Below are positions 45,390 to 56,300 of a stretch of 64,000 nt of DNA, one piece after another; the first letter of the stretch is position 1; each line of letters begins with the position of its first letter. The notes beneath the pieces are model-generated. The model was not told where the DNA came from, made no database searches, and saw nothing but the letters and a program-made list of their open reading frames with translations. Position numbers and translations under genes: made by a program. The DNA lies in NCBI RefSeq assembly GCF_000237925.1, contig NC_031501.1, positions 7,270,212 through 7,334,211 on the forward strand, in the 5' to 3' direction. The stretch comes from Schistosoma mansoni. Lineage: Eukaryota > Platyhelminthes > Trematoda > Strigeidida > Schistosomatidae.

Positions 45390-45745
45390 TTGAAGATGAC
45401 GTCGAGTCGCGATTGACTATGATCACCACTATATGAAGATTACGTGTCAGGTATCGACGTGGATCCCTCGGTAGGCCAAATATCAGAAGGCCGTTGACGG
45501 TTGAAATAAGATATATTTATTGGCGATCTCGTGGTATTGAAAGAATATCGAGACGCGTCAAAGTTTACAGGCAGAACCGATGAGCGTAGGCGAGTTCGCA
45601 CAAGGTTACAGGTAACGGAAGGAAAAGTGTGTTTGGTACAGTTGGACAAGCAAGTAGAGCAAAACAATCACTGGTACGAATGGTTATAATAATAATTGTT
45701 TTCATTATATCGATCGCGTTCTCGTCACAAAAGTAGGTCACCACA
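45390..45745 (+). repeat. Family D repeat, copy 3
   Basis: Starts gacgtcgagtcgcgattgac, with atgatcaccactatatgaag, tccctcggtaggccaaatat and caaaagtaggtcacc. It extends further right than the palindrome copies. Not open throughout. Confidence 0.6.
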
Positions 45746-47555
45746 AGTTGTTGAAATCGACAAAGCTTATGTGACTTAAATACAGGTGACATGGCGTAAC
45801 ACAATGCTTTCGGCTGAATAAATCTTCACAAGATAATAAACAATGAGTACTACTCCTTTGATTATCGGGGGAGCATAAATTATAACCAAGAGGAGTACGA
45901 CTCCCGACTCATGTCTATGATGATGGTATGAATCTTTGCCAGTGTTGGGGTAAATTCTACAGTGATGCCTCCAGCTTGCAGGAGATTCGCTCTACTGCTT
46001 ATATTGATGATTTACATGCATGACTGTATCTATAAACTTCCAATAAGTCTGATAAAATTCTAAGATGTTTAATAAATGAGCAAGTGATAGAGAAACATAC
46101 TGAAATCATTGATAACAGATAATGATAGCCAAGAAAAAAACAGTACTATTTAGTAATAATTGGAAGACAATTTATCGACAGACTTCGTTAATAGTCTCAT
46201 CAATTTTATCAATCATATTACGTGATTGTCAAGTCATGACAATGCCTTAGGACGATATCCAGAAACCATTATGAATAACTAGCAATAGTTTTGATTGGAG
46301 ATAAACTAGTGGAACATGGGTATAATTGTCTTAGGTTATTCCGAAATATCAGAAGTTTGTAGCATTAACGGATCCAGAGATAGCTGTTCACTAAAGTCAA
46401 TTTTATTAGCAGGCTCCAGAGTTTTCATTTTGAAGTGATAGTTTAGCTATCATATAAGTGTAGTATAATACCTTAATGCGGTGACTATATTATCTATGTT
46501 AAACGCCTTTTTAGTCAACCGATATGATAGGCCACTACATAAACCCAAATGAGTACAGCAATAACGACTATGATGGGTTTCGGAGAAAATGTTGAGGGTG
46601 TTTCATGTAATTGTTAAATTCAAATAGCATAAAGATGATATAGTGCAATGCATGTACAGACCGGGTTATCATATACGTTGATGAGGAATGTAACAATCTA
46701 AATAAGGAAAAGGGTTAAAGGTTGGGACATGACATATAGAACTACAGTTAGGAACATAACGGGTATAATAGAATTTTTATAAGTGGTTCTTGTAGTTAGC
46801 CTAGTGGAATTCATAAACATGTAGTATTGATAATCAGAACTAGAAAGTGTTAAATCAATGTTGAATCTAATATGGAACCCCTGAAAACAACACACATATT
46901 CATAGTAGTATATGGTCATTTGAAGCTATTAAATATATATTATCCCTAAAATTCATGAGATGGGTTCATATGAAACCTATTACATACATGGAAAGAAGCA
47001 TCAAAAACATGGCAAACTATCCAGCAAAATAATTGAACTCGCTGCAATTTCTGAGGTGAAGTTTGATAAAACAAGATCAAAATAGAAACCAATAAAAAGA
47101 AAGTAACAAGTTCCAAAGTCGCACGAACAGATTTAGAAAACTTAAACATTCTCACCAGGAAGAGTTTCAGAAAAATCTCTTAATCGCATCATAGTTTGCA
47201 ATAGAATCATCTAGAAGACGGACATGAGCTAATCACAATTATATTTCACTTAAATCCAAGGATTTGATTCTTTTACCATCATTTGTTTTGAAGTAATCGC
47301 TTTCTTTGCGCTTTTGTATCCAGGTAGATTTTTTGAAGTTTTCAGTGGTCCAAGGATAAATTACGAAATCCTTCTAAGGATTTTGACCTGACAGTTTAGT
47401 GGCATGTAAACTCCTACAATCAACACACTAAAGTTCCCTGGGAATGTTACCATTAGAAAACAAAAAATAAATATAAATAATAGGCTTGACAAGTCTCACA
47501 TTGCAGTACTGATGCTTCAAGCAAGAATCTGTTGATGATTACAGGCAATAAGAGC
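45746..47555. other. No feature seen
   Basis: 1.8 kb of AT-rich DNA with only short chance frames. Confidence 0.4.
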
Positions 47556-47725
47556 AGAGCGTAAGAATGTTCGAACGAACGAGATGGACAGTGGAACGAG
47601 AAATGATTTTGATACAGTTAAACAAGAATGAGTACAATAAAATAATCACTGGTACAATTCGTTATAATAATAATTGTTTCCATTACACCAATCGCGTTCT
47701 CATCGAGAAAAGCAGGTCACTACAA
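47556..47725 (+). repeat. Family D repeat, 3' part
   Basis: Shares aataatcactggtacaattc, gttataataataattgtttcc and cgcgttctcat with the ends of the 45.4- and 51.0-kb copies. Confidence 0.5.
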
Positions 47726-48495
47726 ATCAATAAAAATATGAATCAATAAGGTGATTATGTAAAAATCAAGTTATAAAAACAAACGATAAATTGGATAGTA
47801 GCATATAGCTGTGTCCAAGCAATACTGGTAGTTACTAAAATGAAAATGAGCTCTACGCTACACCGGATGTTAGAGCCAGTTGGAATAAACAAAGTCTCAT
47901 CTAACAAAATATGATGAAGGTAGATTAGTAAGAACGATATGGAAATACAATGACAATAATAAAATGGTTTAATTGTCAGAAATGAATATAAATGCTTACC
48001 AACTGCAATATTACAATCGGGAGAGATTGTAAACCATACGCTTCAAATTGACTGATAATAACACATACTGTTGAGAATTAGTAAGTAGTATAGTATAATG
48101 AACAACGAAAGAACGAACAAAGAAAAATGTGAACATAAAATAGGTTGGGGAAACTGTAATTTTATGGACGAACCAATGAAATTAAAGTTAGGAAGTCTTA
48201 GATTATGGAGCGAAATTCATTTATACATATAGTTAAATAGCATTTTGACATTATAGTTGATATCAGTTCATGATGAAAACCCTAAATTTAATTCTTGATC
48301 CTAACTTCCAACTGTAAATCCTAATCTTGATTCCTCACATTGATTTACAAGTTTTCACTTGACCCTCGTAACTACGTGGACATTTTCCAGGTTACTTAAG
48401 TGAAACTCAAAGGTCGTTCATAAATTATAGTTTCACCGTTTACCGTTACTGTAGCTCGTATTGTCATACCATATCTATCTTCCAACAATCTGTTT
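47726..48495. other. No feature seen
   Basis: AT-rich; no coding frame or recognised repeat. Confidence 0.4.
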
Positions 48496-48497
48496 TT

Positions 48498-48792
48498 TAA
48501 ATTCACTTAGTATTGTTTGTTTGAATCTTCCCATCGATGTGTTTGGACTGCAACTGGTCAGTCTCTGATTGATATATGTGCATACTGTGCGTATTGCCTC
48601 GATATAGCCTTAATTCACAAGCATGGTAAGCAGAGATGGATAGTGGCTAGCAGTTTGAAGCGAATAGTACTGGGTTCGAGTCCCAGAGTGAACACCAACT
48701 CTAAGATGCAGGTACATCCACCTGACGAGTCCCAAATAGGACGAAACGCGCGTCCTGGATTCCACTGCTATCCACTATCCATCTCTGCTTAA
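48498..48792. mobile_element. Family B SINE: inverted body then intact ribozyme end
   Basis: 48498-48655 is a minus-oriented unit body (ttgtttgtttgaatcttccc ... gatggatagtggctagcagt). 48656-48790 is a plus-oriented part from gaagcgaatagtactgggtt (B box ggttcgagtc) through the ribozyme to the tatccatctctgctt end. The ribozyme is entered separately. Confidence 0.75.
48711..48763 (+). ncRNA. Hammerhead ribozyme, Sm-alpha type
   Basis: ACATCCAC, CTGACGA, stem II GTCC-CAAATA-GGAC, GAAA, stem III CGCGCG, TC, then CTGGATTCC. It matches the published layout of schistosome satellite hammerheads with a GUC cleavage site, and lacks the AAA insertion after the triplet seen in most other copies here. One stem I pair next to the core is mismatched (C in place of the usual G). 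The best family B candidate in the window. Confidence 0.75.
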
Positions 48793-49224
48793 TCAGTTTT
48801 TTTTTCAAATTATCTAGTTTCACCATTTAGTTTTGATACACAGAATACCTCTTTTGTATATTAAGCACAAATAATAATTTCCTAGTATTTCACATTAATC
48901 AATCTTCGAAAGTGTTATCAAAAATAAATAGGTTAGTAGCCTAGTTTTCCATTATACATATTAGAGAGCATTATCATTATGATCGTCTAATTGAGTTTTC
49001 TCATAAAGTAATAATACGGAAACCTCAGAACTAAGATTGGGAATCTTGTCATGTATCATTTGGGGAAACTATGAGTAGCAGTGATTTTAGATTTGATAAC
49101 GAATTATTATCAATTTATACACTGATAACAATTAATGGTAACTAAATAAATGTGTAGTCTCAGACTCTCTAGTAGTTGACATTTACAAAATTACACCTAA
49201 GTCACTACTTCACTTTAATTAGTT

Positions 49225-49410
49225 TGGCTGTATAGGTTTATCAGTAAGGGGTTGAAAACCTAAAAACACTGGTCGGGCGTTTCGTCCTAGTATAGGACTT
49301 CTCAACTGTGTATGTCCACAATCCCGTATACAGGATTCAAATCCAGAACCTTGAGTCTCGAGCACAAACACTTAACTTCTAAACCAATAAACCGGCATCC
49401 AACGGTGTTA
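49225..49410 (-). mobile_element. Family A SINE, old
   Basis: ggtttatcagtaaggggttg, aacactggtcgggcgtttcg, ggacttctcaactgtg, gaaccttgagtctcgagc and ggcatccaacggtgtta in minus order. Core partly intact (GAAA present, CTGANGA lost). Confidence 0.65.
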
Positions 49411-49461
49411 TAAGTGTTTACTCTGTAATGCTTCAGATATCACTAGTTAATTATATTTTAT

Positions 49462-49735
49462 TTTCATAGTTGAAAGCATGATTCAATTGAATCTAGACCA
49501 CCATCGAAAACCTGGAAGCACTGGATGGCCGTTTCGTCCTATCGTGGGACTCCTCAGCAATGTACATCCACGATCTCGCCTCACAAGATTCCAACTTAGG
49601 ACCTATCAGTCTCGCGCGCGAACACTTAACCGATAGACCACTGAGCTGGCCGGCATCTAACGGTGTTAATGTGTAACTTCAACCAATCCACGAAGTTTGA
49701 GAGACCGTTCACCAAACTCCTTTCTGATTATATTT
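49462..49735 (-). mobile_element. Family A SINE
   Basis: Complete from gttgaaagcatgattcaatt to caaccaatccacgaagtttg, with A box (accgatagaccactgagctg) and a damaged B-box complement. The ribozyme keeps CTGAGGA and GAAA. The cleavage triplet reads ATC in place of GTC, which is tolerated in hammerheads, though the A-C mismatch weakens stem III. Confidence 0.75.
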
Positions 49736-49797
49736 TATTATAAAACATTAAAATACTAAATGTTACATTATATACTTCTGTAAACTATTTCTAACTT

Positions 49798-49982
49798 GAA
49801 TTCATTTAGTATTGTTTGTTTGAATCTTCCCATTGATGTGTTAGGACTACAACTGGTCAGTCTCTAATTGGCATATGTACATACTATGTGTATAGCCTCG
49901 ATATAGCCTTAATTCACAAGCATTGTAAACAAAGATAGATTGTGGCTAGCAGTGAAATCCAGTTTGACGCGCGTTGCTAACT
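49798..49982 (-). mobile_element. Family B fragment
   Basis: Unit body attgtttgtttgaatcttcc to aaagatagattgtggctagc, then cagtttgacgcgcgtt, where it is cut off. No complete ribozyme. Confidence 0.65.
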
Positions 49983-50668
49983 TGTACAATTTTTATGTTA
50001 TCATCATTCAGTCTATTGATAAATATAATCAAATAGAAAAGTATTGATTTTCCAAAGGGGTTATTTCGGGTGAATTTACAAATTAACCATCCATTTATAT
50101 CTATACAGTTTCAATAATATACATATGTATATAGAGTAGGTTATTTTCAGGTCATACATAACTAATAATGTGACCTGAAAGTCGTAGGTTAGATATTACG
50201 GAACTCTACAAATCATTATCAATATACACTTTACTATATACATATTATAGTAATAATCTATCTATACTAAGAATCAAATAGGAATTATAAAGAATGAATG
50301 TAATATCCCAAAACTGCTTATCTTAATGTGTATGTGGGTGTGTGTGTGTGTGTTGAATAAGTAAGTGTATGACAACTGTTTCTACTGATGTGAAAAAAAC
50401 AAAACACAAATATTACTCTCTTCTACGTAGATACGTTGTTTTTTTGGGGGGAAGGGGGGGGTATAGATGTGTTGATCTGAACAACAACAAAAAAAAGTAA
50501 ACGAATGAATACTCAGTCATAATTTAGATAAACTAGTTCAGGTTAAATAAGGACACGACAAAATTCAAACGACCTAGTGATTTTTTAAAATATTTTTTAA
50601 CAATAGTAAAACAATAATGATAATGATTTATTATTTATTTAACGAAATGATCATTTCTTTTCTAATAT
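49983..50668. other. Low-complexity stretch with G-run
   Basis: Contains a (GT)n tract near 50330-50356 and a T6-G6-AA-G8-type run at 50441-50461, otherwise AT-rich. No gene. Confidence 0.5.
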
Positions 50669-50671
50669 GAT

Positions 50672-50915
50672 ATCAACTCATTGAAGACATTAGTGAATGA
50701 TTGTTCAATTTCGTGGATGCCGGCCACCTCCGTGGTCTAGTGGTTCAGCGCTTGCGCGCGAGACTGATAGGTCCTGGGTTGGAATCTCGCGAGGCGGGAT
50801 CGTGGATTCGCACTGCTGAGGAGTCCCACAATGGGATGAAACGGCCGTCCAGTGCTTCCAGGTTTTTGATGGTGGTCTAGCTTGAATTGACTCATGATTT
50901 CAACTACATGAAATC
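50672..50915 (+). mobile_element. Family A SINE with intact ribozyme
   Basis: Shortened 5' unit (tatcaactcattgaagacat), then gccggccacctccgtggtct (A box ggtctagtggttcag), B box (gggttggaatc, one change), ribozyme and tail (gcttgaattgactcatgatt). Confidence 0.8.
50810..50855 (+). ncRNA. Hammerhead ribozyme, family A, intact core
   Basis: GCACTG, CTGAGGA, stem II GTCCC-ACAAT-GGGAT, GAAA, stem III CGGCCG, TC, CAGTGC. Stem I pairs over six bases, and stem II is extended by the C-to-G shift that gives CCC/GGG. All invariant hammerhead positions and the GUC triplet are present. Type I topology with a minimal stem III, as in the Sm-alpha ribozyme, but with unrelated stem I and stem III sequences. 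Confidence 0.7.
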
Positions 50916-50994
50916 ATAAATACTTTAGTAGATTTATCTTAAAAACAATTTATTTGGCATCTTTAAATTATTCTTATATATTTTGATTAGTTTG

Positions 50995-51342
50995 TAGATG
51001 GCGTCAAGTCACGATTGACCATGATCACCACTACATGAAGATTAGATTCTAGGTATCGACGTATATCCCTCGGTAGGCCAAATATCAGAAGGCCGTTGAC
51101 GGTTGAAATAAGATATATTTGTTGATGATCTCGTGGTATTGAAAGAATATCGAGACGTGTCAAAGTTTACGGGCGGAACGGACGAGTGTAGGGGAGTTCG
51201 TGCAAGGTCACAGGCAACGGAAGGAAAAGTGTGTTTGGTACAGTTAGACAAACAAGTGCAGTAAAACAATCACTGGTACAATTGGTTGCAATAATAATTG
51301 TTTCCATTATATCTCGTCATAAAAGTAGGTCACTACAAGTTT
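50995..51342 (+). repeat. Family D repeat, copy 4
   Basis: gtagatggcgtcaagtcacg, ttgaccatgatcaccactac, ccctcggtaggccaaatatc, gtcacaggcaacggaaggaa, aaaagtaggtcactacaag. The longest copy, close to the 45.4-kb one. Confidence 0.6.
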
Positions 51343-51494
51343 ATAACCTTTTCTAGGGATAGATTGGTCATCAGTTTTGTGTGATCCTGATGATTTTAAG
51401 GAAATAAAACTATGAAAGAGTATTTTGGTTATTTAAGTGAATTCACATTGAGATGTTTGAAAGCTCTGATTACTAAACGGTAGTATATATGATC

Positions 51495-52080
51495 TAATGC
51501 AGATGTGAATGCGAGGATCAGCAAAGCAAGAGAAATATGTCTACAATTGAAGAACATCTGAAACTCAATACAAATCTCTGTCAACTAATACTAAAATCAG
51601 AATTTTCAAAACAAATGTCAAGACAGTTCTACTGTATGGGGTGGAAGCTTGGAGGATTATGACAGCCATCATCCAGAAGACATAAGTGTTTATTAACAGT
51701 TGTCTACGCAAAATACTTCGGATCCGTTGGCCAGACACTATCAGCAACAACCTACTGTGGGAAAGGACAAACCAGATTGCAGTGGAGGAAGATATCAGGA
51801 AGAAGCGCTGGAAGTGGATAGGGCACACATTGAGGAAAACACTCAACTAAGTCACAAGACAAGCCCTTACATGGAATCCTCAAGGCCAGAGGAGGAGAGG
51901 AAGACCAAAGAACACATTACACTGAGAAATGGAGACAGACACGAGAAGAGTGAACAACAATTCGATAGAACTAGAAAGGAGAGCTTAGTACAGAATGGGT
52001 TAGAGAATGCTGGTCGGCGACCTATGCTCCATGGGAGGGGGTAACAGACATAAGGAAGTAATTAAGTAAGTAAGTAAGTG
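51495..52080 (+). mobile_element. RTE LINE fragment, C-terminal region
   Basis: Shifted RTE coding remains. gcagatgtgaatgcgaggat matches the ADVKARIGKA region, followed by KTVLLYG-like sequence. The downstream frame covers the [12 protein letters not shown] region, with shifts and lost sequence. It ends ctatgctccatgggaggggg, taacagacataagg and a (GTAA)n tail. Not functional. Confidence 0.75.
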
Positions 52081-52638
52081 CACATGAACCTGAGTATCCT
52101 ATCAAAATGAACAGTGAATAAAAATAAACTGGTCATCGGCTACTGCAAGTCTACAACAATTGACTAGTAAATTATTCCTTTAGATTAAATAGCTGTAGAA
52201 GGTTCCCTAGAAAAAAGTACCTGCATGTATTTGGAAGCCCAAGCAGCATTATACCTCTCACATAAAGTGTGACAGAGAAATAAAAAAAATGACGCAATCC
52301 TCTCAGGAGTTTCATTTTCAGAGTTATTAAAGAAACATAAGAGATAGTTCGTGAACTAAGAAATCCAGAAGATAAATTAGGATTATGGTTGATAAGTCAA
52401 TTTTTATGTATAATAAAACTGTATTTCATCAATGTAATATGTATCAGCTGGTTTCTAAATTGATTTATTGTATTCCAGTGATAAATCAGACAAGTCAGGA
52501 TTGAAACAGATGCCAACAATCCATATTGGTTGATCATTAACTAGTATAGTCAGTATAGTGAAGTTGATAATGTAGATCATTGTACTCTGACAGATTAATT
52601 TAAAGGAATTATGTTTACTGTATGAAATGTTGGTCATT
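52081..52638. other. No feature seen
   Basis: AT-rich, no coding frame or repeat recognised. Confidence 0.4.
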
Positions 52639-52639
52639 A

Positions 52640-53080
52640 TTATGTATTTATTTATTTAAATACATAAATATTGGTACAAGGAAGCACCAGATACATATGC
52701 ACCATACAAATCTCATTCGATTTGCGTGAGGGCTGTGATACTGCCAAGGTGCCCAAACTGAAGCAGGTGGATTTCTTAGGGGGCCACATGTCGAGCCTTC
52801 GACCTAAAGGTCTGATCCACAAGGCAGTGGAGCATCGTGAGGAGATGCAGTCTCAGTGACCAACGATTGATTCATACACCATTTGTTCCTTCAGGATACT
52901 GGAGCCCATGTGCACCATTGGTTTGGAATCAGGTTTTTCCAACTCCCCTAGGTGGACTTTCCGTGTTCACCAACCCGGTTAAAGGGCGAGACATTCTCTT
53001 TTCGTCCTCTGAATTTCGTAAACAACGGTAGTGCCACGAGAGGGCAATGAGTAGGACTTCCCTGGCAGAGGAGTTTGATG
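52640..53080 (-). mobile_element. Family C retroposon, truncated
   Basis: Tail tatttatttatttaaata, then the family blocks aggtctgatccacaaggcag, ggagatgcagtctcagtgac, caggatactggagcccatgt and aatgagtaggacttccctgg. The 5' ~70 bp are missing. Confidence 0.65.
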
Positions 53081-53089
53081 ATATACATC

Positions 53090-53700
53090 ATCAGTATTCG
53101 GTAATATTTTTTAGTAAGGATAGTAGGTTAATGATGAAAACTAACTTTGAAATTACAAGAAGATACAAAATAACTTCATATTTTCTGGAAGTTTTCAACA
53201 TTGAATTGAAATATGTGTCTATTGTTAACTCCTAGAGTCATGAAGTTCCCTCATCGTGAAACTGCAACCAGTAATATCAGTTTCATTATCATTCTTTTGG
53301 ATTTCGGAATCATTTTACTCTCCGATATCTACTGAGAGGAGTACCGTTTAAACAACGTATTTTTGTCCAGAAACACGGATCACCATTGTCGTAGTTAACT
53401 AGTTCGGTATAATTTGTCCAATAAAAATGAGTGGTATACCTTCTTTCAAAAACTCATGAACTCATCATGGATGGTATTGGAGACAATACGATTAAGAAAT
53501 CTATTTTCTTCAAATGAACCGAACACATCAGTGAAGGAAGTGAAGATTCAGAGAACAGTACAAAATCAGGAAGGTTATCAAACTTCTACGTTGATGAGCA
53601 AATCAAACTTGAGAGGTCTCGTTAGTTTTCTGATCTCCTAATCACTTTCCTAATGAATATTGACAAACTCTGAAAGTGAGGTTATTAAATTTGAGCAAAA
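53090..53700. other. No convincing gene
   Basis: The 75-codon frame at 53414-53641 is hydrophilic and not low-complexity (NSSWMVLETIRLRNLFSS), but has no start context, splice partner or homology I recognise. Confidence 0.35.
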
Positions 53701-53704
53701 AAAT

Positions 53705-54045
53705 TATTATCAGAAGGGGTTTTTTGTGGAGATTTAGTATTTTCATAGTTGAAAGCGTGAGTCAATTGAAGCTAGACCACCAGGGAAAACCTGAAAGCAC
53801 TGGTTGCTCAACTTTGTGGATTGGTTGGAGTTAGACATTTACACCGTTGGATGCCGGTCAGCTCAGTGGTCTAGAGGCTAAGTGCTCTGGCGCGAGACCG
53901 GTAGGTCCTGGGTTCGAATCTCGCGAGGCGAGATCGTGGATGCGCACTGCTGAGGTGTCCCACAATAGGACGAGTTGGCCGTCCGGTGCTTCCAGGTTTT
54001 CCCTGGTGGTCTATCTTCAGTTGACTCACGCTTTCAACAAAAAAT
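53705..54045 (+). mobile_element. Family A SINE with inverted ends
   Basis: Opens with an inverted tail (cagaaggggttttttgtgga ... cctgaaagcactgg), then leader, A box (gtggtctagaggctaag), B box (ggttcgaatc), ribozyme (CTGAGGTGTCCC, aggacgagttggccg: core broken) and tail. Confidence 0.75.
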
Positions 54046-54244
54046 TAAGCAAAACATTTAGGTTGTGAGAATTGTTAGTAAAAATTACCCAAATGTTAGT
54101 GGTACATGAGTAAAAACTATAAGTTACTGAATCATTGTTCTGAAGGTATAAATCTCAGTTGAAATTACAAAGCAGAGAATTAATAATAACCAGTAAAATG
54201 AAAAGATAATTGAAGATCATAATTTCTGAAAACTTCCAATAATA

Positions 54245-54640
54245 TCAGAAGGAATCATTAGTCAATTGGAGCTAGACCACCATGGAAAACCCCAAAGCAC
54301 TGGACCGCCGTTTCGTTCTATTATGGGACTCCTCAGCAGTGCGCATCCACGATCTTGCCTCTCGAGATTCAAACCCAGGACCAACCAGTCTCGCGCCGAA
54401 GCACTTAACCACTAGACCACTGAGCTGGCTGGCATCCAACGATGTTAATGTCTAACCTCAATCTACACAAAACCCCTTCTGAATACCAAAAGGGTGTTTT
54501 TGGTGATTTCAGTAATTTTATAGTTGAGATCATGAGTTAATTGGTCAATGGGATGAAATGGCCATCCAGTACTTTCAAGTTTTCCATCGTGGTCTAGCTT
54601 CCATTGACTTATGATCTCAACTATAAAATTACTTCCAATA
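54245..54640. mobile_element. Two opposed family A copies
   Basis: 54245-54490 is minus-oriented with a good stem I (gcgcactg, cagtgc), CTGAGGA and GAAA, but stem III GGCGG is mispaired. 54491-54640 is a fold-back of two tails with the middle deleted. Confidence 0.7.
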
Positions 54641-54920
54641 ATGTTTTAAATGATAAAAATGTATTTGGGATAGGTATCTTTTGGGAAAGAACAAAACTGA
54701 TTTAACCCAAAGTCTATGAAGTCAGGTTTCGATGACCTCATTTTGTAAATATGCTAAATGGATTATTTAATTAATGACATGTGACTTTTAAGTTCTAGTT
54801 ATTCTTCAGTCAATTCTCTTGATCAGTTTATCATTACTGATCATGGTGTATTTCTCAATAGTTTTGAGAATAAATCACGTAAAAATGATGGTGTGTGTGT
54901 TACATGTAATGTTAAGAATC

Positions 54921-55905
54921 TGTAGTGCAATGCTTCTTTAATCTTTCACCTCCATAACCGTTATAATACAAATTTCAACGGTGCATGAAATCAGCATCAC
55001 ATACCTGGGAAGCATCATTGATAAACAAGGAGGAGCGGATGCAGATGTAAAGGCGAGGATTGGCAAAGCAAGGGAAGCATTTCTGCAATTGGAGAACATA
55101 TGGAACTCAAAACAACTCTCAACCAATATCGAAGTGAGAATCTTTAATACGAACGTCAAGACAGTCCTACTGTACGGAGCTGAAACATGGAGAGCTACTA
55201 CATCCATCGTCTAGAAGGTGCAAGTATTTATAAACAGTTGTTTACGAAGGATATTCAACATTCACTGACCCAATACTATCAGCAATAGCTTTGTGTGGGA
55301 GAGAACAAACCAGCTTCCAGCTCAAGAGGAAATTAGGAAAAGACGTTGGAAGTGGATCGGACATACGTTAAGGAAATCAACAATGTGCATTACAAGGCAT
55401 TCCCTAACTTGGAATGGTGAAGGGAAGCGGAAAAGAGGAAGGCCAAATAACACATTACGTCGGGAAATAGAAGCAGATATGAAAAGGATGAATAACAACT
55501 GGAAAGAACTGGAAAGGAAGGCTGACGACAGAGTTGGATGGAGAATGCTGGTGGGCGGCCTATGCTCCTCGACGAGAGGTAACAGGCGTAAGTAAGTAAG
55601 TATGAAAACAGAAGGCAAAGAGAAGCTGCAACTGCAGTTTATTATCAAATGACGCTTGCCACAAAGCTACAAGCACATGAGTAGGTATCAGCGAGTAAGC
55701 ACCAGCAACTTCATAGGCGAATTTATAGTCGAATTGTATAAGGGCGCAGCAAAACAAAGCAAAAGCTAATAATAGGATTTGAGTGCATACATATATGGGG
55801 AGGGGGGGTGAGTCATCGAATGATATTTAAGCAATCAACGTTTTGGTTAGAGTCTGTCATTTACTCTAGTGATCATAACAGTACAAAGAAATATGCAAAT
55901 TGAAA
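54921..55905 (-). mobile_element. LTR-like element split by an RTE insertion
   Basis: 54921-54990 (3' end, with CACTACA) and 55602-55905 together match the copy at 12611-12983. They are separated by the RTE fragment at 54991-55601, flanked by ATGAAA on both sides (54985-54990 and 55602-55607). Confidence 0.65.
54991..55601 (+). mobile_element. RTE/SR2-like LINE, 5' truncated
   Basis: Encodes the C-terminal part of an RTE polyprotein, downstream of reverse transcriptase: TYLGSIIDKQGGADADV, then KTVLLYGAETWR, two stops (about 55213 and 55268), then [31 protein letters not shown], and the closing [12 protein letters not shown]. It ends in a GTAA tail and has a 6-bp target duplication. Among the RTE copies here it is the most complete. 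RTE 3' regions of this type are known in schistosomes (SR2, Perere-3). Confidence 0.85.
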
Positions 55906-56300
55906 TTTACTTAGTATTGTTTGTTTGGATCTTCCCATTGATGTGTTTTAGGACTGCAACTGGTCAGACTCTAATTGGCATATGTGCATACTGTGCGTAT
56001 TGCCTCGATATAGCCTAAATTCACAAGCATGGATGAATGGATAGTGGCTAGCAGTGGAATACAGTTTTTCACGCGTTTAGTCCTATTTGAGACTCGTCAG
56101 ATGGATGTACCTGCATCTCAAACTTGTTGATGTTCACTCTGGAACTCGAACTCAGTACCTAGTACTCGATATTGTTTTCTTGTATCTTCCTATTGTTGTT
56201 TAGGTCTGTAATGGATCAGTCCCTTATTGGCATATGTGCATCCTATATGAATTGCTTAGATATTACCTTAAGTCACAAGCTTTATAATCAAAGATGTTTG
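55906..56300 (-). mobile_element. Family B SINE copies
   Basis: Unit body ttgtttggatcttcccattg ... gaatggatagtggctagcag, ribozyme relic (cacgcgtttagtcctatttg), and a second unit body starting at 56165. Arranged head-to-tail on the minus strand. Confidence 0.65.

Noticed and set aside
55293-55595. A host gene encoding a basic 100-residue protein
   Set aside because: The sequence is the C-terminal region of an RTE polyprotein ([10 protein letters not shown] ... [12 protein letters not shown]), inside a LINE fragment with a target duplication.
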